Positions 48,901 to 63,048 of a stretch of 64,000 bases of DNA are shown piece by piece. Source of the DNA: Serratia symbiotica (GTDB taxonomy: Bacteria; Pseudomonadota; Gammaproteobacteria; Enterobacterales; Enterobacteriaceae); contig LR025083.1 of assembly GCA_900380265.1 (NCBI GenBank), positions 1-64,000 on the forward strand, given 5' to 3'. Positions within the stretch are counted from its first letter, which is position 1; the number at the start of each line of letters is the position of its first letter. The notes below the pieces were generated by a model. The model was not told the origin of the DNA and made no database searches. It saw nothing but the letters and a program-made list of their open reading frames with translations. The position numbers were made by a program, and so were the translations under genes.

Positions 48901-51900
48901 AAATAACATCGCCCTTCTATTCAACAAACTGAATAATAAAATAGGTTACAGCTAGACTAATTTATATAAGTAGTGATTAGTATTAACAATAGTGCCAATT
49001 CTCTTTTTGTAATTGGCCACAAATAGATATACAAAATATGCTAAAATATGATTTAAAGTTTGCAGTGGTTGCAGCTACTAATCACTATTTGAAAGCATGC
49101 ATAGCTTCACTAAATAACATAAGCTGTTTACAATGATCTTTAATTTAAAATTGGTCTTACTTGATTTCTATATTAGAACATAAAATTTATCATTAACAGG
49201 ATTTATTATCGCCCAATCAGTATTTAATGCCGTGGAATTAGTGTGAAATGTTCGTTGCCTTGTATTTTGATTAGTATCAGAGGTATAACACTTCGTGTTT
49301 GTAAAATTAATATTTTCTGGATTATTAAAATCCTAAACCATTGTAAATAAGCATACAAGTTAATACATTTAAAATTAATTTAATGAGTTTATTTATAGTG
49401 ATCTTATTCTTTTATAAGATGCCATAAGTTGATTAGTGATCATTAGATGCTTTGGTTCTTTAGTATAAATGTGAGCAATTAGTAATTGAACTGGTGATGT
49501 AATATTTTGCAGAAATAAAGTACTATTATTGCAATCCACAGATATTTCATTACCCATTAGGTTATTATATGGATTTGTGGATTGATCCGTAAAAGCGATA
49601 GGGATTGCGTATATCAATCTATGATTGTAGAGTAACGGAATAACTTTGCTTCATTTGCTTACGGTGGAGATTGTCTGCTTTGGGGGAATACCCCGTTAAG
49701 CAACAATTTCCAACCGAGTTTGATTTTAGTGAAGGAGCGCAGACATTGTCTATTGAGTGTGGATTTTCTATATTTGTATATATTACACTCACTTATTTTC
49801 TTGGTGTATTAATTACACCACTATTCGTTATTTATAATGAATGTCAGAGATGCTAACCTTGATCAGAGATTTTATCTGCCCTATCTCTTACTATTTAAAG
49901 GTAGTTTAATATTCAATATTGAAAAATGAAGCTGATTGAATTTATGAGGTTTTAGAAAAATTCAAATTTTTTAGAATTTACGGCATGGCTGGTTATTGGA
50001 AGTGACCGGTTAAAATATTTATCGTTTCATGATCATCGCTGACAATCTTACAAGCGAATAGTAAGATAAGCGAATCCATGGGAATTAGAGTGCCGTATTT
50101 AGGTGGTCCAGCTTATTTAAGCTAATATTCGCATAATAATTCTTAAAATCAAGTAATGGATAACGTTAAAATAAAAGATACACGAACATAAGAAAAGATT
50201 CTGTATTTTACTACGGTTTTTAACTTGAACATTTATATTCCAGTCCATTTATCTCGATATTTTTAAAAGCAAGCCAGTTTAGTGCAGTTATATTCCTTTC
50301 GTAATACATAGTTAGAATGTATGTCATAGTAGACATCATTCATTATTTGGAAGCAGTACGCATAATTTAGATCCGATTGAATAATCTAGAGGTAATGCTT
50401 GTCTTTCCCTGTTTTAGTAAGCTTATATTTAAAGATTTCATCCTAGTAATGTAATGCTCAACTAGGTTTTAATAAACCGCAGAGGGATCAACGTCTGTTT
50501 CATAAAGGCGTTTAAATTACTTTGATCTATACTTATTTTAGAATATATTCACAAATATATGAAATAGGACTTTGGTTATAATAATTCTTGAAGTAATTAA
50601 ATAGAGATGTAAATTAAAAGATAAAAATATCCGGCAGCTATTGTTATTTTATTTAATAATAAAGCGGGCTTATATTAACGGATTGGCATCCGGAAACTCA
50701 TATTTAAGTATTTTAAAATAGCTGCCACGATTTTATTTTTTTTCTACTATTATTTTGTGACAACTGCCAGTAATATGATTCACATCATTTTTATATGCAC
50801 TATAGCTAGCATTTGATGTTGCCAATTTCATCTGCTTAAAAGTAAGTAATCATGACACTAGCTAAGGTTTCTAGCACGTTATGGGTGCTTTTACAAGAAG
50901 CCAGCTTTGTGCCCTATTGTAACTCTTCCTCACATTAATTTGTTAAATTTATTATTTGTTTAACGTAAAATATTTACTTTCTAGCGAAAGTGGGTGCTGC
51001 TTGATTTAAACCTAAAACGTACTGATATAGTGTATTTTTACTTTTATTAAGACTTGTAAAGTGATATCAAATCATTTTATTCATTTATATACAGTATTCA
51101 ATTTTAAAAATTTATAATATGTAGTTCGCTTTAGGACACGTAGTAGTGAATGTTGAAGACAAATAGTATAATTTAAAATGACTTGCCATCTGCCATGCAG
51201 TTCGCCGTCTAAGGGTTACCTTGAAAATTAACTGGACTTATTAATAGATGTTAACACATATTTCTTTCTGATGGTTTTAGTTGTGGAACCATCTTATCTA
51301 CTCCATACAGATCTATTTTCAAACAGGCTTTCCGGTCAGTTAATTTGACTAGTTTCTCTACTGCAATAGATATCCAATTATTTCAGATCAGATCTGGTGT
51401 CCGAATTTATTGGGTGCCGACCATTTGGTGTGGTATTATTGATAGATTTGTGCTAGTTTCGATAGATTTATTTATTTAGACTGACTTGATCTTAGGTATT
51501 ATTATCATTTATTTATCTCTAATCTAGAGATTGAATATTATAATATGATCCGATCACTTCGTATAATTAATCTCCCAAGATATAAGATTGGTTATTTTTT
51601 AAAGTACTATATAAATTACGCGGTTCAGCTATATTTATTCGGATTATTTCTAATAAATATTTCTGTTAATTTATTTTATAAGCTTTTATTTATTTTATCT
51701 AGGCTGTGTATTAATGAGTTACTCAAGCAGTCTAAAACATAGATCTAATATTTTTGTGTACGTTCATACATTCATTATGAGATATTATCGAATATTTACA
51801 AGTATTTATCTTGAGCACTGAGTAGTCTAATTTAGCATCTCTTTTGTGGGATGAAGTTTAACATTATATAACCGTTTATACCTAAACTATATTTTTAAGA

Positions 51901-54900
51901 GAAAGATATAAGTAGCAGTTCATGTATTTTGATCGAAGTAGTTCTGATAGCCGGCGGAATAATCTTATCCTAAACGTAGGGTGAAGATAGTGCTAAGGTT
52001 GTGATTATCCCCTTTATATTTATATTCTTCCGGTTTGGTTGTGGGAATATGCACCCGATCAGCATCGGATCACACTACTGATTCGCCTATTCACTCGTTC
52101 CTCATGGTGAGTTTTGCTATGTGATAAAGGAGATGGAATTATTGTTGTTTAGCAGAGAGCCTTCTTTCTGTAGTCTATTATGATTAATGAGGTTCTCGAG
52201 ACTAGCAACGATAATTCACTTAATATAGATTAGTTTTTGCCAATTCAGTCAAAGGTTTTGCACAGGATTTTTCCTTGTTGAGATAGTGATTGTTTTTTGC
52301 TCTGCCGCTTTCACATGCTTGCTCTACATACTTATTATCCGCTTGATTTCGACTATGTATCACTTCGATTGCTGGAAACTTATCTTCGGGCCTTGTGATG
52401 CGCACTGATTTTGTAGAGATAGCACTCCTATGGTAATGAGAGGATCTACTGTATTCTGTAAGGGATATTTATAAAATTTCGAAATCCTTCACTTTTGTCC
52501 TTGTTTTCTCTCGGTGATGTTAAATCTTGTCTCAAGAAATCCGTTGCTATCTGGATGAAGCGACTGCTGCTTTCCATGACTGTTTTAAATTCATGGTACT
52601 ATATTTACTATTGTTATCTAGTGCGGGTTCTTTCCTGTTTATTATTTTGCTAGGTGTTATGCGGAAATTAGGCAGGTGATTTATTTGATAACTCTGTAAC
52701 TGCTTTCTAAGTAAGATTAGAATCTGTAAGATATATGTAGATATCTACACCTTGCGGTTCAATTTAGGGAATTTGTGTGTATGGATAGTGGATTTCACAT
52801 CTAATCATTTCAGATTTATTATAACGGTTTAATGAGAATATTGTATTACGGTCTAGTTTTCAGTATGCTGGTCATATGATTAAAATTCATAATAGTGATT
52901 ATGACAATTCTGTAGTAGGTGTAACTTTAAGTATTTTGAATTTTCAGCTTATCCAGTGTGTTTTATTTTGATATTGTTAGAAATATTAATAATCAGTGCC
53001 TAAATAGGTTTATTTACTTGTTTGTTATCATTATACCTTAAATAAGTTGTTTTATGTGACTATTTAAGCTTCTTGTTTCTAATGTTTGCGAATAAAATGA
53101 TGTATTCTTTTTTCTTATAAGCAGTTTCTAACGCTAGGTTCTAGCGCAATTTACTGCTAAACGGATTGTGTCTATAATATATAAGTATCACTTTCATGGA
53201 TTCTTTTATTCTAATATAGGCGAAGCGTATTTACTACTTAATTTTTCTTGTATGACTAGCGCTGGCATTAGTTTAATAGACAAATTTTATTTGTAATACA
53301 ACTAATTAATTTCAGATCAAATCACACAACATATTAACCCCCTATAAGGGGTTTCCTTGCAAAGCCTATATAGTATATTGTGAGGTTTTGTAATGGTTTG
53401 CTGCAAGTACATAATAAAATAACCAGTTGAAGTTTAGAGATCGAGATTATATATGCGTTTATAGAATCATCAATAAGTTAAGGTGTATAAGTGATTTTAT
53501 GGCGATGCAATAAGTCGTGTTAGTGGTTGTCATTTCATAGTCGGGTTTCATTTATGAGTTAAGCGGTAATCTCTTTAATGTTTTTCCATAAAATATCTTT
53601 AACTGATAAATATTATAAATTAAATATATTTCACTATCTTTAATAGGAGTATCACGCTGTGATAATTCACTGTTCCTGAATTGCTAGTGGTCGTTCTAAA
53701 CCAAATGGAGTTTATAACTGTACTTCGTAAGTTATAAATTCCTATATTAGTGAATATAGGTATATTTCTCTTTCACCTACGTCAAAGCTATCTAATTTTT
53801 GATTGTATGAAAATTATATTTGATTTTAAGTTCGTAACTTACCTTTGTGTCATTGTATTCATATACACTCACGCTCAATAAGCTATAACATCATTTAAAG
53901 TTAGCTAGCATGTCTTTATATAGTTGCTAACTATAATAATTTGTTTTATGCACTACAGGTTGTGAAACTGGAAATAATTAATACGAATTGGAGCTTGAAA
54001 GATGTTCTCTTCTGTGTAAGCACAATCTCACAAGTAATGAGGCAAACCGGACATGCCCGCTTCATCTAAAGGAATATGATTTAGATAGAATAAGTACTGA
54101 CTATATGCTGTGAATAGGTTTAACAGAAAGAAAATAAAGAATTAAAGTGCGGGTGATTCAGCTTATATTCCAGACGTATATTTTTAATATTTGCAGTGCA
54201 TTTTTGAATATCTTTCTTTCATTAAGAAAATTAAATTAATGATAGTAAATGAATTAATAAAATTAAACCACAAATTAGCTTTGTGTGTTTCGCACTAACT
54301 TCGTAAAGTGCTAGAAACCAATAAGTATGATAGAGACATGCGTGTAATTGAATTAAATTCAAGTTTTTATTAAAAGTAGATAGCACATTGATTTTTAGAA
54401 AGAAGTGTACGATTTATATCGTGCAGGAATTCACCGAATACTTCTTACGGAATTAATATAAAATAAATTGTCTGCTGCCGTTGTTAATAGATCTATATGA
54501 ACAGAATGAAATGCATCAAAATTAACAGGTGACTTTGTTTATTATTAATATATATGAAGAACTAATAATAATTTAGGCATGGACAATAAGGGCCGTAGCT
54601 TGCGTATCTAATTATCACACTATTTTTGAGTTAATTTTGCTTTAAAGATGTAGGGATTTAAAATGATAGTGCTGAGCTTGTTTCTCTGAAAATAAAGGTG
54701 GATACAGCTAACAAAATTAAGGGTTGTGGCATCGCAGTGTGCTCAATGTTTTGCACTAGTATAGATATACCGTTGCTTCACAGGTTAGAGGTTCTTGTAC
54801 ATCCAACACCGCTAATGCTTATTTTGTACTAATATAAAAGGTTGCTGAGGTAAGTGTGACTATATTTTGCTTTATGAGATTGCCGCTACAGGCGATTAGG

Positions 54901-57238
54901 TTAGCGATGCCATAATTTAGCGACCAGAATATGTGATGTAGTCTGAAGTCGCAGCTGATGCCAAGTCTTCACGTTAGTTTTAGAAATTAATATGTTCCAA
55001 AATAACCCCGTCTTGTTAGAGAGTAGATTAATTGTAGCTAGAGGGGGACTAATTAAATAATGCCACTAGGTATTAATATATGTGTTCCTCGGTTGGTTGT
55101 AATAAAGTTACGGCTGCAGAGATTTAAACGAGAATAATTTATTTAGCATAACCACATCCATAGCAATGATATTTCCTATCATACAGGTGATATTGAGTGC
55201 GTGAACAATATTACGACTGCATTAAATAGGCTAGATACAAATGCTTTAAATAAAGTAAATTTTGAGTGACGAAAAAATTTATCTAATGATCGTAATTTAC
55301 GGAATCACATCATACGTAAGATCTGGTAACTCAATAGTTTATGGGCATGTTAAAATTAAATCCAGAGAGTAAACTTAATATTTAAAAATAGATTTTGTAG
55401 TGATGATTAATAACCAAAATCATCTATCGTTTCAACTTAAGCAGTATTTTATATATAGAAAGATAGTCTACTTGGCGTAGAGTTGAATATGAAATAGCGG
55501 TTTCTTGGAAAATAAGCAGGTTACAGATAACTACTATATTATTTATCGGACAAGAATAACGAGAAATAGTTAAGAAACACATACCAGATGATAATTCGCG
55601 TATTTACCATTTTAGTTTGAAATAAATTTCATTATTCAGCGCCATACTAATAAAGTGTGATATCAAAAGTCTGTAGGATGGCCAACTTCAACAAATTTAT
55701 TATCTATGTATTATAAAGTATTAGCTGTATTGACTATGGAAGTGTTGTAACAAAGAGACTTGTAGATAAACTGACTTTGGTTTATTGTTAGTTTTTAATA
55801 CAAATTATAATAGGTAATTGTTCCGGCTCCTAAAAATACGCTATCTAACACAATACGGGATGAGCATGTGTTGAAATATAGAAAATAATTTTAATATCAA
55901 CTGATGTGGTTTAGTTTGAATAGAACCTTGCGAACTTTGTTTTTGGTATGGAATGATAAAAAATTTTATTAAATAGTCCTGTTTATCTTTATTTTAATAT
56001 AGTCACCATTGATGATTTTATAAATTTAAATATGTCAATTTACATAATACACAGAATATAGTTAAACTTGACTTGATCACAAAATATAAGAAACGTAGGT
56101 GTTCTCTTTCGCTATCATGAGAAATATATGCAGAAAGATATCCCGTTAAGTCTATATGCAGATAACTGCCATTATCTGTAGTGTGACATTGCGATCATAA
56201 ATTTCACGACTTTAGTATAGATAAAAGCAATGATATATACGATTGTGTAGAAGATGGTCTAATTGTATACCGCTCTCAAATTAATTGAGGTGTGGTGAAA
56301 AGGATATAACGAAGTACCATTATTTCTTAGTAGCATCTATTAGATAATATATAAGCGAGAACAAGGAAAGTGCTTTTTGCTAACGAGGTGTAGATAGGTT
56401 GTATCAAAGAAATATTTTTGATGTTACTCTTATAGAGGGGAATATTTTACGATCAAACCTACCGCTATCCTATCCAGAGGTAAGAAATAAGATTCAATTT
56501 TATGGCAATATTAATAATGATTTATAATCAGCCAGGCGTGATTCGTTATATTAAAATAACCATACTTTTTAATAAATAAACACGATAGTAAAGCGTCGAT
56601 ATCTAATCGAGCACTTACGAAATAAAATACAACACTAGGCATGCTAGTCATTCAATAAGTGGGAAACAGGTATAAGTTGTTCATTTTAGTTATCAATGTT
56701 GCAAAGATCTTACCTGGTTGTACTAAAAGTACGTTTATGATGTTTGTGGGTAATGTAAATCCCCGCTGGGACAATTTATCTCTCGGGCAGCCTACCTATT
56801 TTAGGTACTTCTATGTCACAAGAAATATTAGAGGGGTTATTTCAAGATGCTACACATTTCATAGAGTAAGCAATTTTAACTAACACAACTGTTGATACTC
56901 CACATAGGTGGGAGAAAGGCTAACAACCGGCACTCTATGAAATAAATTTAGTACCACAATGGATGCGACTAGTGTAACATGACTAAGTACTGAACTCAGG
57001 ACTTATGAAGACGCAACTCTCATTGCATGCATATACTGATCAACATTTCACTGAAAAGATAGATAACGTAAAAAGTGGGCACAATCGACTATCAGCGACT
57101 CTATTATGATACTAGGTGATGCATTGGCCACTGTACAGATAGTGTACTTTTATTCAAACACCAATCTTTTCTATAAGAAAAGATTGCCTAATTAGATATA
57201 CAAAATAATTATAGCTTTATCATTAGAAGCTTAAAATT
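45986..57238. other. 11.3-kb eroded stretch without a recognisable gene
   Basis: The longest open frames here are under 90 codons and none matches a family I recognise. By analogy with Escherichia the left end may descend from the met genes after rpmE, and the right end from dacA-ybeD-lipB before lipA, but I could not read motifs of either. Slightly GC-richer patches at about 51950-52430 and 54700-54980 may be old coding DNA. A frame at 56659-56883 (74 codons) is unassigned. Short inverted repeats occur at 53333-53352 (AACCCC/GGGGTT) and 57162-57186. No tRNA was found by eye. Confidence 0.6.
57162..57186. repeat. Perfect 11-bp inverted repeat upstream of lipA
   Basis: CAATCTTTTCT (57162-57172) and AGAAAAGATTG (57176-57186) pair exactly around ATA. 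It ends 52 bases before the lipA start. No U-run follows on either strand, so a simple terminator is doubtful; a leader hairpin or a protein-binding palindrome is possible. Confidence 0.5.
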
Positions 57239-58204
57239 ATGAGTAAACTCCAAAAGAGGAATCGTGACATCAAACACCGCAATGCAAATAAAATAGTGCG
57301 AATCCCAGTAAATATAGGGTTCACTAACCCGCAGAAACTCTTGTGCAAACCTGAATGGATGAAGATTAGGCTTCCAGCCTGCTCTACGCGCATTCAAGAC
57401 ATTAAATCCGTTATGCGAAGAAACGGGTTGCATTCGGTCTGTGAGGAGGCCTCCTGTCCGAATTTATTTGAATGTTTTAATCGTGGCACAGCTACTTTCA
57501 TGATTCTAGGCGCCACCTGCACCCGCTGTTGTCCATTTTGTAATGTGGCCCATGGTCGCCCCATGCTTCCGGATGCTAATGAGCCGGTGAAATTAGCACA
57601 AACCATCGATGAGATGGCCTTGAGTTACGTCGTAATTACCTCGGTTAACCGTGATGATTTGCGTGATGGTGGGGCGAAACACTTTTCAGATTGCATCGCT
57701 GCTATCCGTACGAAAATCCCTGCGATTAAGATCGAAGCGTTGGTACCTGACTTTCGTGGATGCATGGATCAAGCATTGGAGATTCTAACTAAAATGCCTC
57801 CAGATGTGTTTAACCATAACATGGAGAGTGTGCCGCGTATTTACCGGCAGGTTCGCCCAGGGGCAAGTTACGCGATGTCATTAAAGCTTCTGGAGCGTTT
57901 TAAAATAGTACATCCACATATCCCTACTAAATCTGGGTTGATGGTTGGTCTGGGTGAAAGCGATGCGGAAATCATTGAAGTGATGCGCGATCTGCGCAAG
58001 AAGGGTGTCTCCATGCTGACACTTGGGCAGTATCTACAACCGAGTCGCCAACACTTACCAGTTCAACGTTATGTTAGCCCAGCAGAGTTCGATGAGATGA
58101 AAGAAGAAGCTCAGGCTATGGGGTTTACGCATGCGGCTTGTGGCCCATTTATTCGCTCATCCTACCATGCTGATTTACAGGCTCAAGGAGTGGAAGTGAA
58201 GTAG
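57239..58204 (+). CDS. lipA: Lipoyl synthase (radical SAM)
   Basis: LipA inserts two sulfurs into protein-bound octanoate to make the lipoyl cofactor of pyruvate and 2-oxoglutarate dehydrogenases. It is 321 residues, the E. coli length. The auxiliary cluster cysteines are Cys68, Cys73 and Cys79 ([12 protein letters not shown]), and the radical-SAM cluster CX3CX2C is Cys94, Cys98 and Cys101. The C-terminal serine ligand lies in RSSYHADL. An additional cysteine at 97 replaces the usual arginine, giving CTRCCPFC. No intact lipB is visible next to it. It stands alone amid about 17 kb of eroded DNA, implying strong selection. Confidence 0.98.
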   Translation: MSKLQKRNRDIKHRNANKIVRIPVNIGFTNPQKLLCKPEWMKIRLPACSTRIQDIKSVMRRNGLHSVCEEASCPNLFECFNRGTATFMILGATCTRCCPFCNVAHGRPMLPDANEPVKLAQTIDEMALSYVVITSVNRDDLRDGGAKHFSDCIAAIRTKIPAIKIEALVPDFRGCMDQALEILTKMPPDVFNHNMESVPRIYRQVRPGASYAMSLKLLERFKIVHPHIPTKSGLMVGLGESDAEIIEVMRDLRKKGVSMLTLGQYLQPSRQHLPVQRYVSPAEFDEMKEEAQAMGFTHAACGPFIRSSYHADLQAQGVEVK

Positions 58205-58666
58205 ATAAATGAACAGTTTATGTTACTTTCAGTGAAGAAGTGACAAAAGCGTGCTCATTCACTATTTCTACTGCTATCTTAATCCGTATTGGTGGTAATT
58301 TGGCTTGCGCCTTGCTTGGTTAGAAAGCAAGCTGGGAATTACTTGTGTGATCTGCCACAGTCGAGATTCCGACTTGAGCCATAGTTTTTTGAAACCCTGT
58401 AGTGAGCGTTAAATTAGAATAACACATAGTAGTTTGTGGCTAGAAACACTAAAATAACTAAAATAATAATTATCACAAGCGAACTTAAAACATTTACCAC
58501 ATGCAAGATGCGTTTCTGACAAAATACTAATTCATATATAGAATTATCTACCATTTAAGAATGGCGTCAACCTATAAATAGTAATTAAATTTTGGAAATG
58601 CAATGGTTTTCGGAAGGATCTTACAGATTGATTGAGTGGAATAAGATACGAGAAGAGGATAGTGCA

Positions 58667-58687
58667 TACACTCACTTCGTGAGTGTA
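58667..58687. repeat. Perfect 9-bp hairpin
   Basis: TACACTCAC and GTGAGTGTA pair exactly around a TTC loop. AATTTAAAG follows on the plus strand, which is not a convincing U-tract. It could be an old terminator. Confidence 0.4.
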
Positions 58688-58993
58688 ATTTAAAGAGAGA
58701 GGTTAACCTTCTAGTAATATTAAAAGCCAATTATCTGAAAATCACATAAAACATAATAAATAATGTTTGGAGTTAGAATCATAAATGTAAGTAATAAAGC
58801 CTTATCTGAATTTCATATCAAAGTTTAGTAATGATAGTGAGTGGTTGTTTTTAGGCATGAAATCCAAAATCCTAAAATAAGTATTGTCATTATCAATATT
58901 ATTTATTCAAAACGTAATTCTAAGCCTAGTTATGTGTCCATTTCATTAAATTTACAGAACACTAAATAATTGATTAATACTTGCTTCGTCATC

Positions 58994-59030
58994 TCACGCC
59001 TTGTCAGCTTATGCAGCTGACAAGGCGTGA
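58994..59030. repeat. Perfect 15-bp GC-rich inverted repeat
   Basis: TCACGCCTTGTCAGC (58994-59008) and GCTGACAAGGCGTGA (59016-59030) are exact reverse complements with a 7-base loop TTATGCA. The stem is about 60% GC in surroundings near 30% GC. CCTCTGTTTTGC follows on the plus strand, a weak U-run. It could be a terminator left from a lost gene or a structured RNA or DNA element still under selection. Confidence 0.65.
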
Positions 59031-60198
59031 CCTCTGTTTTGCTTGTGATACTTTGATTGATCTCGTTAGTGGATTACTAACGGTGTAGTGAGGCCATTTT
59101 AACTGTCTTACATATATCTTCTGGATATTTGGCATTAATCACTACCTGTTCAGGTGATGTTGCCAAGGGCCATTATTTACTTAAAATTATTTGTCTTATT
59201 TATAATAGAAAAAAGATTGATTAGGTTTTCAACAATGCGATGACTTGTGTATACTTATTATTAATTATTCAACTAAGTTTTAATTTGTGGATTGTTGAAT
59301 AATTAATCAAACTGCATAGTTTTATATTTGGCGCCATGATAGATGAATAAAGCAAATAAAGGAGTGTATTTTTATAAATTTCTTCTAATCTAGACTATAT
59401 TTAATAGTCGCTAAAGCACTTGACTTTTATCAGCTTTGCCTTTCTCACAACCTTAACATCTATTAACTGAGATGGCGTAAATAAATGTTTCTGTTTTTGG
59501 AATTAGTGATTTTAGCTGTTTATTTTATTAAAGGTTTTCTTTAATACAGGAAGCTTCATTTACTTAAAATCGATAAAGGCAATATAGGCGTATGTATTGC
59601 AGTGCAACAGTTAGCTGGTGTTTTGTATATTTACCCTCACTGCAAATATTAAATCTGGATATTAATTGAGTCTAATTAATAGGTTAAATAACCTGTTAAT
59701 AGCTTATTAAGCTTGAATCAAGCTGGCCACAGAAAGTAAAGGCTAGTAAGCTGTATTTAACAAAATACTGATTTATAAATATATGCTCGAGTATAATACA
59801 AGCTTTATATGTAAAATACAGCATAACGACGCCTAGGCGTCGCGTGGCTTTCAATAAGACTTGTTTGAAATCCTTGTTTCTAAGTTGACTTTAAAAATAG
59901 AATTTTATGTCAATTGCAGTTTCTCTCATGTAAAACCCTAATTATGGAGTAATGTGACCCCCTCCTGTGCCACTTAACAGGTTTGAGGTGTCAGTTATTA
60001 CCTTGGAATATTTATCATGAATAATCATTAAAAATAAATTATGCCTAAAGCAATGGCATTGCAAGCATGAAGGTAGTAGGTGGACAGAAAAATAAAGATT
60101 TGTGTTTAAAATATGTTGAATATTTAAGTAAAAGTGGGTATTGTTATTACTCTAAACAGAGTTTATAAATAAAGGCAAGGTAGCCTGCATTATGAGTG

Positions 60199-60235
60199 CA
60201 TCTTATAGTAGATAAGATGAGTGCTTTTATTTTTA
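60199..60235 (+). terminator. Possible orphan Rho-independent terminator
   Basis: CATCTTAT, loop AGTAG, ATAAGATG is a perfect 8-bp stem followed by AGTGCTTTTATTTTTATA, a U-rich tail. No intact gene lies upstream on the plus strand, so it probably ended a gene now lost. Confidence 0.4.
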
Positions 60236-62469
60236 TATCTAAATAAAGCAAAATTCGTATTACCGAAATGGGTGTATTTAATTTATGGATAGATTTTCGC
60301 TGAAATACGAATAAAACTCAAACATTTAGCACGAGATGCATAACAACCGCTGCCCGTTCTTCAAGTTTTATCTGTAAGAGTGTTGTTTAGTCTGTTTATT
60401 CGCCTTGATATGTAATGACAATTACTATTGATTAATAATTTTTATTTTCCCCGTTTATCAGTGGATATTAGGATTCTGCAATAAGTTATCTAGCATTACT
60501 AGATTCGGATCCATTATCATAGAATGATAGACTGAAACATAAGAGTAATACGTTTATTTTATTTTTTATAATGAAGATGCGTGGGTTAAACTTGCTGGTT
60601 AGTTAATAAAAAGAAATACTTATGTACAGAGTTTATCTAAAGGTGAAGTGTCAATGCTTGTGCGAACCCTTGCTTAGTGTTGGACAAGCAAGTTATACTA
60701 TCAAATGTTGGATTATTTATAATTACGTATTTAATATAAATTATCGCTGCAATTCGATAAGTCAAATACAATCAATGTACTTACAATGTTTATTGTATGC
60801 GTTTAATTTATGAACTATATGTGTGCTAAAAATACAAGCACTGCCTTAGATTTCCACTAGCTGTTATTGTATTTTCTGTATCAAAATTAGCTATCAAGCA
60901 GATCCATGAGGTTACGGAGGGTAGTAGACACAATCCTTAAACAAAGACTTTGTTTTTATTAGAAAGATAAATTAAAAATAATTATTTGATGTGTTTGGAT
61001 TAAGTAATTCAATGGTTTTAAGAAAACTAGTCACTGCATTTATTTAAAAACAACGCTAGCAATTCCTATTTTCTTTGCCTGGCGGAGACCGATGTTGAAT
61101 AATATATCACTATAACTAAAATAATAATGATTCCATAATTAAATATTTCAATGGTTTAGTGGTTGAGACCTCTAAATTAGAGGTGAATAAATTAATTTTA
61201 GTTATATCGACGGGTTGTCTGGCAATCAGCGTTGCCGCCAGTCTATCACATCAATTTAATAAGGCGAGTTCTCGAATTAAACTATAAGAAACAGTTATGT
61301 AATTCTGTGTTATCTCTAAATCACAAATAAAGTATTTTAACTAAATAATCAGATTTACTTATATTACACCACGGTTTGATTTTTTGATACAATAATTACA
61401 TCTTTATTTATTTAAAAGAACATTATAATTTATGATAATCTATAATAGAGTAACAAAGTAATATGATTTAAATAAATAAATAAATTAATAAATTCTTGTG
61501 CTTAGCTATCAAGTTTTGTTGATAACATTAAATGTTTGGTGATATTTTTGATTACATTAAAGCATTTTTTAAATACTTCGATGTGTGTCTTAATAGAAAA
61601 TATTAAAATTGACAAATATTTATAAGTACTGGGATATGTTTATATCTTAAGGATTATATCCCGTGGTAAATAAGTCAGGTTGATTTGTAAAAAGAATACT
61701 TCAGCGTTTAACATTTTGATTAAAACTAGGGAGTAATGTTTTAAGTGGTAGTTTATGATGGTGAATTATTGTTTACCCTAGGAGCTAACATTAGACCTAA
61801 AAGAAGGGTTTGCAATTGTCATCTATTTTATTACGTAGGGAAAGAATCAACACTAAGGAGATTGAGAGGTGGATATAAGTTATCGCGTAATTAAAGGTGT
61901 TACTTGTTTGTGTATAATGGAAGACTGAAGATTCCAAGCAATACTATTTATTTTATGAGCAAAACAAGATATTAGGTGAAGCTTCAGTGGGCAGAGGAGC
62001 GTGGATTGGTTGTTTAACTCTACCGTATTCGCTATCGAGGCTGAAAATATAACGACGTACCGAGCAGCGCAGTTGCCGGTTTACGAGCAGCTACTCAGCG
62101 AATCTCACCCGATCAGACCATAACTATCAACCTCTGAATTAAGAGGGCAAATCTACCAATGTAAACTGGCTTATGTTGGTGAAACGATTGCTGATCTTAA
62201 CGTATAGCACCGAAGATCCAATATCACAGACAAAAGTGTTACTTACTGTGAAAGTAGGGGACGAGTATCGTATCGCAGTTAGTAGTCTAGTAAGACGATA
62301 GTTAACAGTTAATTCTATGTCAGCTATTATTGTTCTGCTTAAATCCAGTGCTTACGAGCGCCGCTCTGATCATCTGAAGAACCTGTGTTTCTCTCATTGT
62401 ATCATTTTAACATTGTTTCATCGCATGCCAGGTGATATCTAAAGTCAAACCTAATACTCTATTCTAGAA

Positions 62470-62667
62470 CTAAAAGATAAGAGTTTTGCGGAGATGGCGA
62501 TTTACAAACACCTCCGCTGAGGTCAGATTTTTGACCTGAGACCTTGCCGGTTTGATCTTTGCCACAGGTTTGTAATCGATATTTACACACATAGATATAG
62601 TAATGAGGATGATGATAGTTATCAATACAATGCTTGATTTTTTACTGTGGATCTGGGTAGAAGCCAC
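62470..62667 (-). CDS. Unassigned small open frame with one membrane segment
   Basis: This 65-codon frame has a hydrophobic stretch (about residues 12-27, IVLITIIILITISMCV) after a short basic start, then a charged tail. I do not recognise a family. It has no clear ribosome binding site and sits in eroded DNA, so it may be a fragment of a larger dead gene or chance. Confidence 0.15.
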   Translation of the reverse strand: MASTQIHSKKSSIVLITIIILITISMCVNIDYKPVAKIKPARSQVKNLTSAEVFVNRHLRKTLIF

Positions 62668-63048
62668 AAGTGCATCACTGGATGAGTGTCTTGATGTGGC
62701 GATTAAGAAGTAATAGTTTTATTATCGTACGATAAGTGTGATCGATCAATGTGACTATCGGCGGCTCGCCACATTGATCCACAAGCGATGATATCATATT
62801 CTCTATGAATATGGTTGGTTCCTTACTGTCTTTCATGATAAAATACATTATATTGACACTGCCCGAGTGGTGTGTCCGACGCTGTTTTGATAATAGCCTT
62901 TGTATCCTGTAGATACTATTCGATTCAAATTCAGAACACTGGATTGCTCAAGTTCCATATTTTACCGTTTCTGGAATTAGAAACTAGACGTGTCGTGATG
63001 AACTCCAGACGGTAAAGCATGTGCCGTAAATACAAGTTGTGCGTGCTT

